Below, piece after piece: positions 27,608-39,133 of a DNA stretch of 64,000 nt (position 1 is the stretch's first letter; every line of letters starts with the position of its first letter). Origin of the DNA: JAOPZW01 sp963803375 (GTDB lineage: Bacteria > Actinomycetota > Thermoleophilia > Solirubrobacterales > Solirubrobacteraceae); contig CAWDMB010000013.1 of assembly GCA_963803375.1 (NCBI GenBank), forward strand, positions 62,001-126,000. Reading direction: 5' to 3'. The position numbers and the translations under genes were made by a program. The notes beneath the pieces were generated by a model. It ran no database searches. It was not told where the DNA came from and was given only the letters and a program-made list of their open reading frames with translations.

Positions 27608-28914
27608 CGCGCGCGCGCAACCGCGAGCTGCTCGCGCTCGTGCCGGCCGCGCTGCTCCTCACCGCCGGCTTCACCGCGCTCTTCATCGAGCGCAGCGATG
27701 TCGTCTCGAACGGGTCGCTTACCTACGGCGCGGTCTTCCTCGGCCTGTGCCTGGCGGCGCACGTGCTCCTGCGCTTTGCGCTCCCGCACGCCGACCCCTA
27801 CCTCTTCCCGCTCTTCGCCGTGCTGGCGTGCTTCGGCCTCGTGATGATCTACCGCATCGACGAGGACCTCGCGCGCGAGCAGGCGCAGTGGTTCGTCATC
27901 GGCCTCGGGCTCTTCGCGGCGACGGTGCTGCTCCTGCAGGACCTCGCGGTGCTCGAGCGCTACCGCTACACGATCGCCGCGGTCAGCGTCGCGATCCTCC
28001 TGCTCCCGCGCCTGCCGCTCATCGGCCAGCAGATCAACGGCGCCTACCTCGGCGTGAAGCTCGGGCCGCTGAGCTTCCAGCCCGCCGAGTTCGCGAAGAT
28101 CGGGATCATCGTCTTCCTGGCCAGCTACCTGCGCGACACGCGCCAGCTGCTGGTCGTCGGCGCGCGGCGCGTCGCCGGGATCACGCTCCCGCCGCTCAAG
28201 CACTTCGGGCCGCTGCTCGTCGTCTGGGGTGCGGCGATGCTCATGCTCTTCGTGATCCAGGACCTCGGCTCGTCGCTGATGTTCTTCGGCGGCTTCCTGG
28301 CGCTCCTGTACGTGGCGACGAACCGGCTCTCGTTCCCCGCGATCGGGCTCGTGCTCTTCGCGGCCGGCGCATGGCTGCTCTACCAGGTGCGCCCCACGAT
28401 CACGAGCCGCGTCGACGCGTGGCTGCATCCGTTCGGGCCCCTCTACGATCGCGCCGGCGGCAGCTACCAGGTCGCCCAGTCGCTCTTCGCGCAGGCCGAC
28501 GGAGGGCTCTTCGGGCGCGGGTTCGGCCAGGCGCTGCTCGCGATCCCGGGGCCCCGCGGCTCGTCGGTGCCGCTGCTGCCCGCGGCGCAGACCGACCTCA
28601 TCTATGCGGTCATCACCAACGAGCTCGGGCTGCTCGGCGCGTGCGCGGTCATCTGCACGTACCTGCTCGCGGTCCAGCGCGGCTTCAAGATCGCCACGCT
28701 CGCGCGCGACTCGTTCTCGAAGCTGCTCGCCGCCGGACTCACGTCGGTCTTCGCCCTGCAGGTCTTCGTCATCGTCGGCGGGGTGACGAAGGTCATTCCG
28801 CTGACCGGCGTGACGCTGCCGTTCATCTCCTACGGCGGCTCGTCGATCCTCGCCAACTTCGTCCTGCTCGCGCTCCTGCTGATCATCTCCGACAAGGCCC
28901 GGCGACCGGCGTGA
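27604..28914 (+). CDS. rodA: FtsW/RodA/SpoVE family peptidoglycan glycosyltransferase (RodA-like)
   Basis: A 436-residue polytopic protein with about 11-12 membrane helices. Family stretches are GPLSFQPAEFAKIGIIVFLA, VIQDLGSSLMFFGGF, AQTDLIYAVITNELGLLGA and PLTGVTLPFISYGGSSI near the end. SEDS proteins polymerise lipid II together with a class B PBP; the PBP partner is encoded immediately downstream with overlapping codons (GTGA). Position between pstP and pbpA argues for the RodA role rather than FtsW. Confidence 0.92.
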   Translation: MTRARNRELLALVPAALLLTAGFTALFIERSDVVSNGSLTYGAVFLGLCLAAHVLLRFALPHADPYLFPLFAVLACFGLVMIYRIDEDLAREQAQWFVIGLGLFAATVLLLQDLAVLERYRYTIAAVSVAILLLPRLPLIGQQINGAYLGVKLGPLSFQPAEFAKIGIIVFLASYLRDTRQLLVVGARRVAGITLPPLKHFGPLLVVWGAAMLMLFVIQDLGSSLMFFGGFLALLYVATNRLSFPAIGLVLFAAGAWLLYQVRPTITSRVDAWLHPFGPLYDRAGGSYQVAQSLFAQADGGLFGRGFGQALLAIPGPRGSSVPLLPAAQTDLIYAVITNELGLLGACAVICTYLLAVQRGFKIATLARDSFSKLLAAGLTSVFALQVFVIVGGVTKVIPLTGVTLPFISYGGSSILANFVLLALLLIISDKARRPA

Positions 28915-30334
28915 ACGCCCCGATCGCCCGCCTCTTCGCCGTCAGCGTCGCGCTCTTCGCGGTGCTCGTGGCCTTCACCTCGAAGTGGGCCGTCTTCGAC
29001 GCCGAGGGCCTGCAGGACAACCCGAAGAACCGCCGCGAGCTGCTCGAGGGCCAGAAGATCGACCGCGGGTCGATCCGCGCCGGCGACGGCACGGTGCTCG
29101 CGCGGTCCGTGCGCCGGTCCGACGGAACGTTCGCGCGCCGCTTCCCGCAGGGCGGGCTCTTCGCCCACGCGGTCGGCTACTCCTACACGCGGCTGGGCCG
29201 CGCCGGCCTCGAGAGCTCCTACGACGACGAGCTCACGGGGCGCCGGGACGCGCTCGGCACGGTCTTCGAGCGCCTCGTCGGCACCGACCGCCGCGGCGAC
29301 GGCGTCACGACCACGCTCGACCCCGCCGCCCAGCGCGTGGCGCTGCAGCAGCTCGGGGGGCGAAAGGGCTCGGTCGTCGCGCTGGACCCGCGCACGGGCG
29401 CCGTTGAGGTCCTCGCCAACGAGCCCGCCTACGACCCCAACGCCCTGCGCGACGCGGCCCGCTTCGAGGCGCTGAACCGCGACGCCGACGCGCCGCTGCT
29501 CGATCGCGCGACGCAGGCCGGCTACCCGCCCGGCTCGACGTTCAAGGTCGTGACGACCGCGGCGGCGATCGACTCGGGTCGGTACACCCCGAGCTCGATC
29601 GTCAGCGGGCGCAGCCCGAAGATCATCTCGGGGACGCCCCTGAGCAATTTCGGAAACGAGCAGTTCGGGCCGATCACGCTCACGACCGCGCTGACGAACT
29701 CGGTCAACACGGTCTTCGCCAGCGTCGGCGTGGATCTCGGCAAGGCGACGATGGCGCGCTACATGGACCGCTTCGGGTTCGGCGCGCAGGTCGCGATCGA
29801 CCTGCCCGGCTCCGAGCGCGCCGCCAGCGGCGAGCGGGTGAACGGGCGGATCGTGTCGCCGATGTCGCCGGCGGTCGACGTCGGGCGCCTGGCCATCGGC
29901 CAGGACAAGCTCACGGTGACGCCGCTGCAGATGGCGATGGTGGCGGCGGCGGTCGCCAACGGCGGCGAGCTGATGCGCCCGCACCTCGCCGACAAGGTGA
30001 TCGACCGCGACGGGCGAACGGTGAAGACGATCGGCGCGCGCACGCTGTCGAGGGTGATGAGCCAAGCGACGGCCCGCGAGGTGGGCGACATGATGGCCAA
30101 CGTGGTCAGGGAAGGCTCGGGGACGGCGGCGGCGCTGCAGGGCATCGACGTCGCCGGCAAGACCGGAACGGCGGAGGTGGACCGCGACTGCGGGCCCAAC
30201 CAACTCTGGTTCATCGCCTTCGCGCCGGTGCGCGACCCGCGGGTGGCGATCGCCGCGACGATCGAATGCGGGATCGGCACGGGCGGCACCGTCGCCGCGC
30301 CGGTGGCCAAGGCGGTCATGCAGGAGCTCCTGCG

Positions 30335-30338
<4 letters not shown>
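28911..30338 (+). CDS. pbpA: Class B penicillin-binding protein (PbpA-like transpeptidase)
   Basis: A 475-residue protein with an N-terminal membrane helix (about 8-28), a short dimerisation domain, and a transpeptidase domain. The active-site serine is in YPPGSTFKVV (S209, K212), the SxN motif is TNSVNTVFA, and the KTG motif is AGKTGTAEV near residue 415. It cross-links peptidoglycan as partner of the upstream RodA. The start is a GTG overlapping the rodA stop. The length and order match PbpA of the actinobacterial cluster. Confidence 0.93.
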
Positions 30339-32298
<1,960 letters not shown>

Positions 32299-32302
<4 letters not shown>

Positions 32303-33264
32303 GGGTCGCGGTCCTCGCGGGCGGGCGCTCCTCCGAGCACGACGTCTCGCTGAGCTCCGCCGCCTCGGTGGCGGACGGGCTGCGCGAGGCGGGCCACGCG
32401 GTGCTCTGGGTCGAGCTGCGCCGCGACGGGACGTGGGTGCACGAGGGCGACGAGCTCGCCCTGTACGCGGGACGGGGGCTGCTCGGCGCCGACGCCGCGT
32501 TCCCGGTGCTCCACGGGCCCTTCGGGGAGGACGGCACCGTGCAGGGGCTGCTCGAGCTCCTCGACGTCCCGTACGTCGGCTCGGACGTGCCGGCCAGCGC
32601 GCTGTGCATGGACAAGATCCTCTTCAAGGACGTCATGGGCCGCGCAGGCCTGCCGCAGGTCGACTACCGCGGGCTGGGGCCCGGCGACGAGGGTGACGGG
32701 CTCGGCTTCCCGTGCTGGGTCAAGCCGGCGCGCCTGGGCTCGTCGGTGGGGATCACGCGCGTCGACGAGCCGGCGGCGCTGGCCGCGGCGGTCGCGGCCG
32801 CGCGCGCGCACGACGCGCGCGTCATCGTCGAGGCGAGCGCGCCGGGGGTCGAGGTCGAGTGCTCCGTGCTCGGCCCGGGCGATGCGCCGCAGGCGAGCCC
32901 GCCGGGCGAGATCCTGCTCGCCGCCGGCGAGGACGGCTGGTACGACTTCGAGGCCAAGTACGAGCCGGGGGGCATGGAGCTCGTCGTGCCCGCTCGCATC
33001 TCTGCGAAGGCGAGCGAGCGGGTCCGCGCGCTGGCGCTCGAGGCGTTCCGGATCGCCGGCTGCAGCGGGCTGGCCCGCGTGGACTTCTTCGTCGACGGCG
33101 ACCGCGTGCTGCTCAACGAGCTCAACACGATGCCCGGCCAGACGCGCACGAGCGTCTTCGGCAAGCTCTGGGAGGCCGAAGGCCTCGCCTACCCGGCGCT
33201 CATGGACCGCCTCGTGGGCATCGCGGTCGAGCGCTTCGTCCGCGAGCGCGGGCTGCGCCACTGA
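32299..33264 (+). CDS. ddl: D-alanine--D-alanine ligase (second copy, canonical)
   Basis: A 321-residue ATP-grasp enzyme. VAVLAGGRSSEHDVSLSSAAS is the canonical N-terminal signature, FPVLHGPFGEDGTVQGLLELLDVPYVG and CWVKPARLGSSVGITRV follow, and NELNTMPGQTRTSVFGKLWEAEGL is the C-terminal metal/omega-loop motif including the KLWEA stretch typical of true Ddl. It makes D-Ala-D-Ala for lipid II. It ends the kinase/peptidoglycan operon, overlapping pknB by four bases, and is convergent with the third kinase. Confidence 0.93.
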
Positions 33265-33271
33265 CGCCGAT

Positions 33272-34768
33272 CTAGCGGAAGAGCCGGATCTCCTGCAGCT
33301 CGACGCGGTTGCCCCCCGGCGGCAGCTTCGTGATCCACACGAGGTAGTAGCCGTAGCGGTTGCCGGCCGTATCGAGGTCGATCGACAGCTTCGCCCTGGC
33401 CGAGCGCACGTCCGCGAGCTTCGTCCAGCCCTCGATGTCCGTGGGAGGGCCGGAGCGCGCGACGTAGATCGCGCCCGACCACCCCTTCGTCGCGCTCAGG
33501 ACCTCGATCGCCCGCGCCGCCACGGACGGGTCGGCCACGACGTAGATGCCGACGCCGGGCTTGGCGTTCAGCGTCCCGCCGTCGTAGCGCTCGGTTCCCC
33601 ACGTGGTGCTCTTCTCGCCGTCGACGACGAACTTGACCTGCTCGGGGTGCTCGCCGTCGCCGCCGGAGGGGTCGAAGTCGTTGGCGTTGGCCTGCTTCAG
33701 GGAGATCGGCTTGAGGCCGCTGTTCGCCGGTGGCGTGATGTTGCGGGTGGCCTGCGCGCCGCGGTTCGTGCGGTCGACGGCGACGATGACGGCCACCGCG
33801 ACGGCTGCGGCCACGATCGCGAGCACGGCCACGAGCCGCCTCGGATGACGCACGCGCAGCGGCAGCCGGCGGCGCACGCGAGGCGAGAGCGTGCGCAGGA
33901 CGGCGGTCGCCTCGCCGGTGGCTTGGCCGGCCCGCGCGGTCTCGATCGCCAGGAGCTCCTCGAGGTCGGCGATGAGGTCGTCGACGGTTCGGTAGCGGCG
34001 GCCGAGGTCCTTGGCCGTCGCGCGGTCCACGACCGCGGCCAGCGCGCTCGAAACCTCGGGGCGGCGCCGCTGGACGTCGGGCAGCTCCTCGCGGACATGC
34101 TTCATCGCCACGGCGACCTGGTTCTCGCCGTGGAAGGGCACGTCGCCGACGAGCATCTCGAAGAGCACGACGCCGAGCGCGTAGAGGTCGGACTGCGGGC
34201 CGACGGGGTGCCCGAGCGCCTGCTCGGGCGAGACGTAGTCGGTCGTGCCGAGGACCCGACCGTCGGCTGTCAGCCCCTCCTCGGTCAGCGAGCGGGCGAT
34301 GCCGAAGTCGGTGACCTTGGCCGTGCCCTCTTCGTCGATGAGCACGTTCTGGGGCTTGACGTCGCGGTGGACGATGCGGCGCGCGTGAGCCGCCCCGAGG
34401 GCGCGCGCGATCTCGATCGCGTAGGCGACGGCCTCCGAGATCGGCAGCCGCCCGTGGCGGCGGATGCGGTCCTTGAGCGTCTCGCCCTCGACGAACTCGA
34501 GGACGATGTACGGCATGCCGGCGTCCTCACCGGCGTCGATGACCCCGACGACATTGGGGTGGTTGAGCTGGGCGACGGCGCGGGCCTCGCGCCGGAAGCG
34601 CTCGAGCTGGTCGGAGTGCGAGGCGATCTCGCGGTGCATGAGCTTGATCGCGACCGGGCGCTCGAGCACCGTGTCGAACGCGCGGTAGACCGTCGACATG
34701 CCGCCGGCGCCGACCTGGGCATCGAGGCGGTAGCGCCCGGAGAGCAGCGTGCCGACCGGCGAGCTCAT
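33272..34768 (-). CDS. Ser/Thr protein kinase with extracytoplasmic discoidin-like domain
   Basis: A 498-residue protein. Kinase motifs: VGAGGMSTVYRAFD, VAIKLMH, RRIVHRDVKPQNVLI, VTDFGIARSL and GTTDYVSPEQALG. After a membrane helix (about 309-330) the C-terminal 165 residues contain FVVDGEKSTTWGTERYDGG and YYLVWITKLPPGGNRVELQEI, resembling the galactose-binding/F5-8-type-C fold found behind some MviN-linked kinases, rather than PASTA repeats. The ATG at 34768 gives the usual short leader; an upstream ATG at 34801 would run into the divergent dsbA-like gene. Ligand unknown. Confidence 0.85.
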   Translation of the reverse strand: MSSPVGTLLSGRYRLDAQVGAGGMSTVYRAFDTVLERPVAIKLMHREIASHSDQLERFRREARAVAQLNHPNVVGVIDAGEDAGMPYIVLEFVEGETLKDRIRRHGRLPISEAVAYAIEIARALGAAHARRIVHRDVKPQNVLIDEEGTAKVTDFGIARSLTEEGLTADGRVLGTTDYVSPEQALGHPVGPQSDLYALGVVLFEMLVGDVPFHGENQVAVAMKHVREELPDVQRRRPEVSSALAAVVDRATAKDLGRRYRTVDDLIADLEELLAIETARAGQATGEATAVLRTLSPRVRRRLPLRVRHPRRLVAVLAIVAAAVAVAVIVAVDRTNRGAQATRNITPPANSGLKPISLKQANANDFDPSGGDGEHPEQVKFVVDGEKSTTWGTERYDGGTLNAKPGVGIYVVADPSVAARAIEVLSATKGWSGAIYVARSGPPTDIEGWTKLADVRSARAKLSIDLDTAGNRYGYYLVWITKLPPGGNRVELQEIRLFR

Positions 34769-34786
34769 GAAACGTATTGTGGGGGT

Positions 34787-35581
34787 GTGGGCGCGGTGCA
34801 TGTGACGTACTTCACGGACCCGGCGTGTCCGTGGTCATGGGCGGCCGAGCCGGCGCTGCGCCGCCTGCAGGTGGAGTTCGGCGACGAGCTCTCGTTCACC
34901 TACGTCATGGGCGGCCTGGCGCGGGAATTCCGCAGGCCGCTGGAGACCATGCGCCACGTGCTCGAGGCGGCGGCGGCCAGCGGCATGCCGGTGGACCCGC
35001 GGGTCTGGCTGGACGCGCCGCCGCGCTCGTCGTATCCCGCCTGCCAGGCGGTCAAGGCGGCGGCAGAGCAGGGGCTCGACGGCCGCTACCTGCGTGTCGT
35101 GCGCGAGGGCCTCATGGCCGGCGGGCGCGCCCTGGACACCGCGGACGCGCTCGTCGACGTGGCGCGCGCGGTCGAAGGCCTCGATGTGGCGCGCTTCGAG
35201 ATCGACCTGCGCTCGCACGCGATCGTCGAAGCCTTCGGGTCCGACCTCGAGCGCGCGCGGGCAGCCGGCCGGGAGGGCGAGCGACGCGTGCCGTTCCCGA
35301 CCTTCGCGGTGCGTGGGGAGAACGGCGAGGAGCGCTGGGCCTACGACGAGACCGACGCGAGCGCGCTGCGGGCGCTCGCGCTCGCCGCCGGCGCCACGCC
35401 GGGGCCGTTGCCGGCAGCCGAGGCCGCGGTCCGGCGCTTCGGCCGTCTGGGCACCGCCGAGGTCGCCGCGGCCTGCGACCTGTCCGGCCCGCGCGCGCCG
35501 GCGGAGCTGTGGCGCCTGGCCACGGAGTTCCGCCTGCGCGCCGAGCCCGTGCTCACGGGCCCGCTGTGGGCGCCGGCGTGA
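34787..35581 (+). CDS. DsbA-family thioredoxin-fold protein with CPWS active site
   Basis: A 264-residue protein. VTYFTDPACPWSWAAEPALRRL is the N-terminal strand-helix of DsbA/FrnE-type proteins; the usual CPWC pair is CPWS here, leaving one active-site cysteine. VPFPTFAV contains the cis-proline loop, and the C-terminal 60 residues form a helical extension. No signal peptide is visible, so it is cytosolic. A thiol-isomerase-like or adaptor role (SpxH type) is possible. The GTG at 34787 is used; GTG at 34796 is an alternative. It is divergent from the kinase by 18 bases. Confidence 0.75.
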   Translation: MGAVHVTYFTDPACPWSWAAEPALRRLQVEFGDELSFTYVMGGLAREFRRPLETMRHVLEAAAASGMPVDPRVWLDAPPRSSYPACQAVKAAAEQGLDGRYLRVVREGLMAGGRALDTADALVDVARAVEGLDVARFEIDLRSHAIVEAFGSDLERARAAGREGERRVPFPTFAVRGENGEERWAYDETDASALRALALAAGATPGPLPAAEAAVRRFGRLGTAEVAAACDLSGPRAPAELWRLATEFRLRAEPVLTGPLWAPA

Positions 35582-35857
35582 TGGAGCTGCGCGCGAGCGC
35601 CGCGTCCGACACGGGAGGCGCTCGACCGCGCCGTCCTGGCGGCGCTCCGCCGGGGCCTACCCGGGCGAGACGCCGGTCAGCGCCCTGGGCGCCGTGGGCC
35701 GCGTCGAGGCGCGCACACCGGGCGCGGCCCCCGCGCTTGCGCCGCCGCGCGCTTGCGCCGCCGCGCGCGCCCCGGTACCCGGAGAGCTTCTGGATGAGTT
35801 GTGCCACGGCCCGGCGATGAGCTGAGTGCTGGAAAAGGCGTCCATATGACGCCTTAG
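35582..35857. other. Gene-free stretch between dsbA-like gene and IS5 element
   Basis: No frame here looks like a protein. The stretch is GC-rich with short repeats (CGCTTGCGCCGCCGCGCG twice near 35736-35770). It ends GACGCC followed by TTAG (35854-35857), which is the target duplication next to the left end of the insertion sequence. Confidence 0.4.
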
Positions 35858-36793
35858 GGCTTATCTCGGTAGGAGTTATGTAGCGGGCGTCGAATCCTCT
35901 GGTCGGCCGGCCGTCTGACCAGCGATCAGAGGAGGGATGGTGGGACTCGTGGACCGCGACGACGGCTGGCGCATCCCGGATTGGCTGTGGGAGCGCATCG
36001 AGCCGCTGCTGCCCGAGCGGCCGGCGCACGCGTTGGGTTGCCACAACCCGCGGGTGCCCGACCGCGACGCGATGGACGCGATCCTGTTGGTGCTGCGGAC
36101 GGGGATGCAGTGGAACGCGCTCAACGCGACCGGCGTCTGTCATTCAAGCTCGGCGCATCGCCGCTTTCAGGAGTGGGTCGCGACCGGTGTGTTTCACGAG
36201 ATCTGGCGCCAGGGGCTGTTGGAGTACGACGCGAGGGTCGGCATCGACTGGGCCTGGCTGGCGGCCGACGGCGCGATGACCAAGGCGCCGCTCGGCGGGC
36301 CGGCGACCGGCCCGAATCCCACCGACAGAGCCAAAAGGGGGCGAAGCGTTCGGTCCTCACGGAGGGCGCGGGCGTCCCGATCGGGCTCGCGCACGACGGC
36401 GCCAACCGCCACGACATGAGGCTGCTGGAGGCGACGCTCGCCTCCACTCCGATCGCCCGCCCGATCCCGACCGAGCAGACGCCGCAGGGACTGTGTCTGG
36501 ATCGCGGCTACGACTACGACCAGGTCCGAGAGCTCGCCGTCGCCCAGCGCTTCGAGCCGCACATCCGTACGCGCGGCGAGGAGCTGGCCGCGAAGGTCCG
36601 CGACCCCACCTGGCGCGCGCGTCGATGGGTCGTCGAGGCCGCCCATTCCTGGCTGAACCGCAACCGCGCGATCCTCATCCGCTGGTCAAAGAAGGACGAC
36701 AACCACCTCGCCCTGCTCCAACTCGCCAGCGGCCTGACCGCCTTCAAGAAGGCACACACCGCCGCCCTCGGAACGGCCTACTGAGATACCGCC
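35858..36793 (+). mobile_element. IS5-family insertion sequence (IS427-like group)
   Basis: The element is bounded by imperfect inverted repeats: the left end reads GGGCTTATCTCGGTAGG (35858-35874) and the right end, reversed, GGCGGTATCTCAGTAGG (36777-36793), matching at 13 of 17 positions. TTAG is directly repeated at 35854-35857 and 36794-36797, a 4-base target duplication. Length is 936 bases, within the normal range of the group. It contains one transposase in two overlapping frames. An IS630 element abuts its right flank, inserted in the copied TTAG. Confidence 0.8.
35937..36784 (+). CDS. IS5-family transposase in two frames (probable programmed -1 frameshift)
   Basis: The first frame (35937-36419) carries IPDWLWERIEPLLP, LRTGMQWNAL, HRRFQEWVATGVF and the first catalytic Asp in LAADGAMTKAPLGG. 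The second frame (to 36784) carries KGAKRSVLTEGAGVPIGLA, the second catalytic Asp region CLDRGYDYDQVREL and the catalytic Glu in RWVVEAAHSWLNRNRAI. The frames meet at AAAAGGGGG near 36333; slipping back one base there restores PTDRAK-KGAKR, the conserved family junction. The joined protein is about 282 residues. All DDE residues are present, so it may be active. Confidence 0.8.
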
Positions 36794-36796
36794 TTA

Positions 36797-38044
36797 GTGG
36801 TCCTCGTCGCAAGTACGCGGCGGATGCTTGGAGGAGTGGGCCGCCGCGCGGCGAAGCTTGTGGTGATGGCGGGCAAGTCTCCCTTCGAGGTGGTCCTGAG
36901 CGAGGAGCAGCGGCGTGAGCTTGAGCGCCGCGCGGCTGCCTACTCGGGCCCGCATCGGGACGTTGTGCGTGCCAAGGCGATCCTCTACGCGGCGGCTGGG
37001 ATGTCCAACGCGGAGATCGCGCGGCGGCTTGATCAGTCGCGCCAGGCGGTGTCGGACTGGCGAAAACGCTTCTGCCGCGAGGGCGTCCAGGGGCTTGAGG
37101 AGAGACCGCGGCCCGGCCGGCCGCGGCGCTTTTCCCCCGGGGCAGATCGCCGAGGTCAAGGCGCTGGCGTGCGAGCTGCCGGCCCAGTCCGGGGTTCCGC
37201 TGTCGCGCTGGTCGGCGGCTGAGGTCGCGCGCGCGGCGATCGAGCGCGGGATCGTCGCCCAGGTGTCGGGCATCACGGTCTGGCGGTGGCTTCGCGAGGA
37301 CGCGATCCGCCCGTGGAACTATCGCTCGTGGATCTTCCCGCGCGACCCGCGCTTCGCCGAGAAGGCCGGCCCGATCCTCGATCTCTACGAGGGGCGCTGG
37401 GAAGGCCAGCTGCTCGAGCCCGGCGACTTCGTCGTGTGCGCCGATGAGAAGCCCTCGATCCAGGCCCGCGCCCGCATCTACCCGACCGAGCCCACACCGG
37501 CCGGGCTGCGCGTGGAGCATGAGTTCGAGCGCAAGGGCGCGCTGTGCTACCTGGCTGCCTGGGACATCCGGCGCGCCAGGATCTTCGACCGCTGCGCGCC
37601 CAAGGACGGCATCGAGCCGTTCGATCAGCTCATCGAGCAGTTCATGAGCATCGAGCCCTACGCGTCCGCGCAGCGCGTGTTCGTCGTCGTCGACAACGGC
37701 TCTGCGCATCGCGGCAAGCGCTCGATCGATCGCCTCCAGGGCGCCTGGCGCAACCTCATCCTCGTGCACACCCCGGTCCACGCCTCCTGGCTCAACCAGG
37801 CCGAGATCTACTTCAGCGTCGCGCAGCGCAAGGTGCTGCAGCCCAACTACTTCTCAGACCTCGACGAGCTCGAGCGCACGCTGCTGGCATTCGCGCGCCA
37901 CTACGAACAGATCGCCCAGCCCTTCGAGTGGAAGTTCACTCGCGCCGACCTCCACAAGCTCCTCGCCCGTCTCGATCAGCCCACGCCGCTCCAGCTCGCC
38001 GCGTGACCACCCCACCCGTCAACGAACTTGCGACGAGGACCACT
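36797..38044 (+). mobile_element. IS630-family insertion sequence
   Basis: Ends are perfect inverted repeats: AGTGGTCCTCGTCGCAAGT at 36796-36814 and its exact complement at 38026-38044. TA flanks both ends (36795-36796 and 38045-38046), the standard IS630 target duplication. The transposase lies inside on the plus strand in two frames. The insertion point is the TA of the TTAG that forms the right target duplication of the IS5 element. Confidence 0.85.
36866..38006 (+). pseudogene. IS630-family transposase, frameshifted
   Basis: The first frame from the ATG at 36866 encodes the N-terminal HTH (VVRAKAILYAAAGMSNAEIA, RLDQSRQAVSDWRKRF, GRPRRFSPG). At about 37135 the reading moves by +1, within TTTTCCCCCGGGG, into the frame that encodes the DDE domain: CADEKPSIQARAR, VFVVVDNGSAHRG and HASWLNQAEIYFS carry the three acidic residues. 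It ends at 38006. The joined protein would be about 380 residues, full length. The shift is +1 rather than the usual -1 of IS families, so an inactivating base gain or a sequencing error in the homopolymers is likely; programmed shifting is not excluded. Confidence 0.75.
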
Positions 38045-38074
38045 TAGTCAGCACTCGGGCGGAGTTCGCCCCTT

Positions 38075-39133
38075 CTAGCTGCGCAGGACGACGCCGCCCG
38101 GCGCCCTCGCGCTCCCGGCCTCGGCGGTTACGGTGCCGATCCGGGCCGTGCCCGGGTGGCGGGCGGCGAGGAGGGCGGCCGCGTCGGCGGCGTGCGCCTC
38201 GGGCACGACGGCGACGAAGCCACAGCCCATGTTGAAGACGTCCCACATCTCGGCCGGCGCGACGGCGCCCAGGCGCGCAACGAGACCGAAGACCCCGGGG
38301 GCGGGCAGCGGCGCCTCGACCGCGAAGCCGAGGCGGTCGGCGCCGAGGCGCAGCAGGTTGCGCAGGCCGCCGCCGGTGATGTGGGCCAGGCCGTGCACGG
38401 CGATGCCGGAACCCAGGAGCTCGAGCACCGCGCGGACGTAGATCGAGGTCGGCTCGAGCAGGACGTCGGCCACCGTCGCGCCCCCGAGCTCGGGCGGACG
38501 GTCGTCGAGGGCCAGCCCGCCGTCGACCAGGAGCGCGCGGCGCGCGAGCGTGTAGCCGTTGGAGTGCAGGCCGCTCGAGGGCAGGCCGACGAGGGCGTCG
38601 CCGGGCCGTGCGGCGGCCCCGGTCACGAGCGCGTCGAGGGCGACGGTGCCGATCGCCGTCCCACAGAGGTCGAAGCCGTGCGGCGACGGATGGCCGCGGA
38701 TCAGCTCGGGCAGCACGGCGAGCTCGCCGCCGGGGATCTCGATGCCGGCGGCCTGGGCACCGGCGCGGAGACCGAGCGCGATGCGGGCCGTCGCCTCGGG
38801 GTCGGCCTGCTCGACCGCGAGGTAGTCGAGCAGGGCGATCGGCTCGGCGCCCACGCAGACGACGTCGTTGACGTTCATCGCGACGCAGTCGATGCCGACG
38901 GTCTCGAGGCGGTCGGCCTGCTCGGCCACGACGAGCTTCGACCCCACCCCGTCGGTCGAGATCGCGATCCCGAGGTTCGCGGCCACGCGCAGGACGCTCG
39001 CGTAGTGCCCGCCCGGCAGGACGGACCGGCTGGGACGCCCGGGCTCGATCGCGCGCAGCACGCCGACGAGCGCGTCGACGGCCTCGTCGGCCCGACCGCT
39101 GTCGACGCCGGCGGCGGCGTACGCGTCGCTCAT
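38075..39133 (-). CDS. purM: Phosphoribosylformylglycinamidine cyclo-ligase
   Basis: A 352-residue AIR synthetase: YAAAGVDSGRADEAVD, ISTDGVGSKLVVAEQ, GIDCVAMNVNDVVCVGAEPIALLDYLA, LVGLPSSGLHSNGYTLARR, HITGGGLRNLLRL and WDVFNMGCGFVAVV are the family signatures in order. It closes the imidazole ring in purine synthesis using ATP. The ATG at 39133 overlaps the uppP stop. Its 3' end lies 31 bases from the IS630 right end, so the insertion did not disrupt it. Confidence 0.95.
   Translation of the reverse strand: MSDAYAAAGVDSGRADEAVDALVGVLRAIEPGRPSRSVLPGGHYASVLRVAANLGIAISTDGVGSKLVVAEQADRLETVGIDCVAMNVNDVVCVGAEPIALLDYLAVEQADPEATARIALGLRAGAQAAGIEIPGGELAVLPELIRGHPSPHGFDLCGTAIGTVALDALVTGAAARPGDALVGLPSSGLHSNGYTLARRALLVDGGLALDDRPPELGGATVADVLLEPTSIYVRAVLELLGSGIAVHGLAHITGGGLRNLLRLGADRLGFAVEAPLPAPGVFGLVARLGAVAPAEMWDVFNMGCGFVAVVPEAHAADAAALLAARHPGTARIGTVTAEAGSARAPGGVVLRS

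Noticed and set aside
35582..35830. Plus-strand frames between the dsbA-like gene and IS5
   Set aside because: They are continuations of frames antiparallel or shifted to real genes, low in complexity and without a ribosome-binding site.
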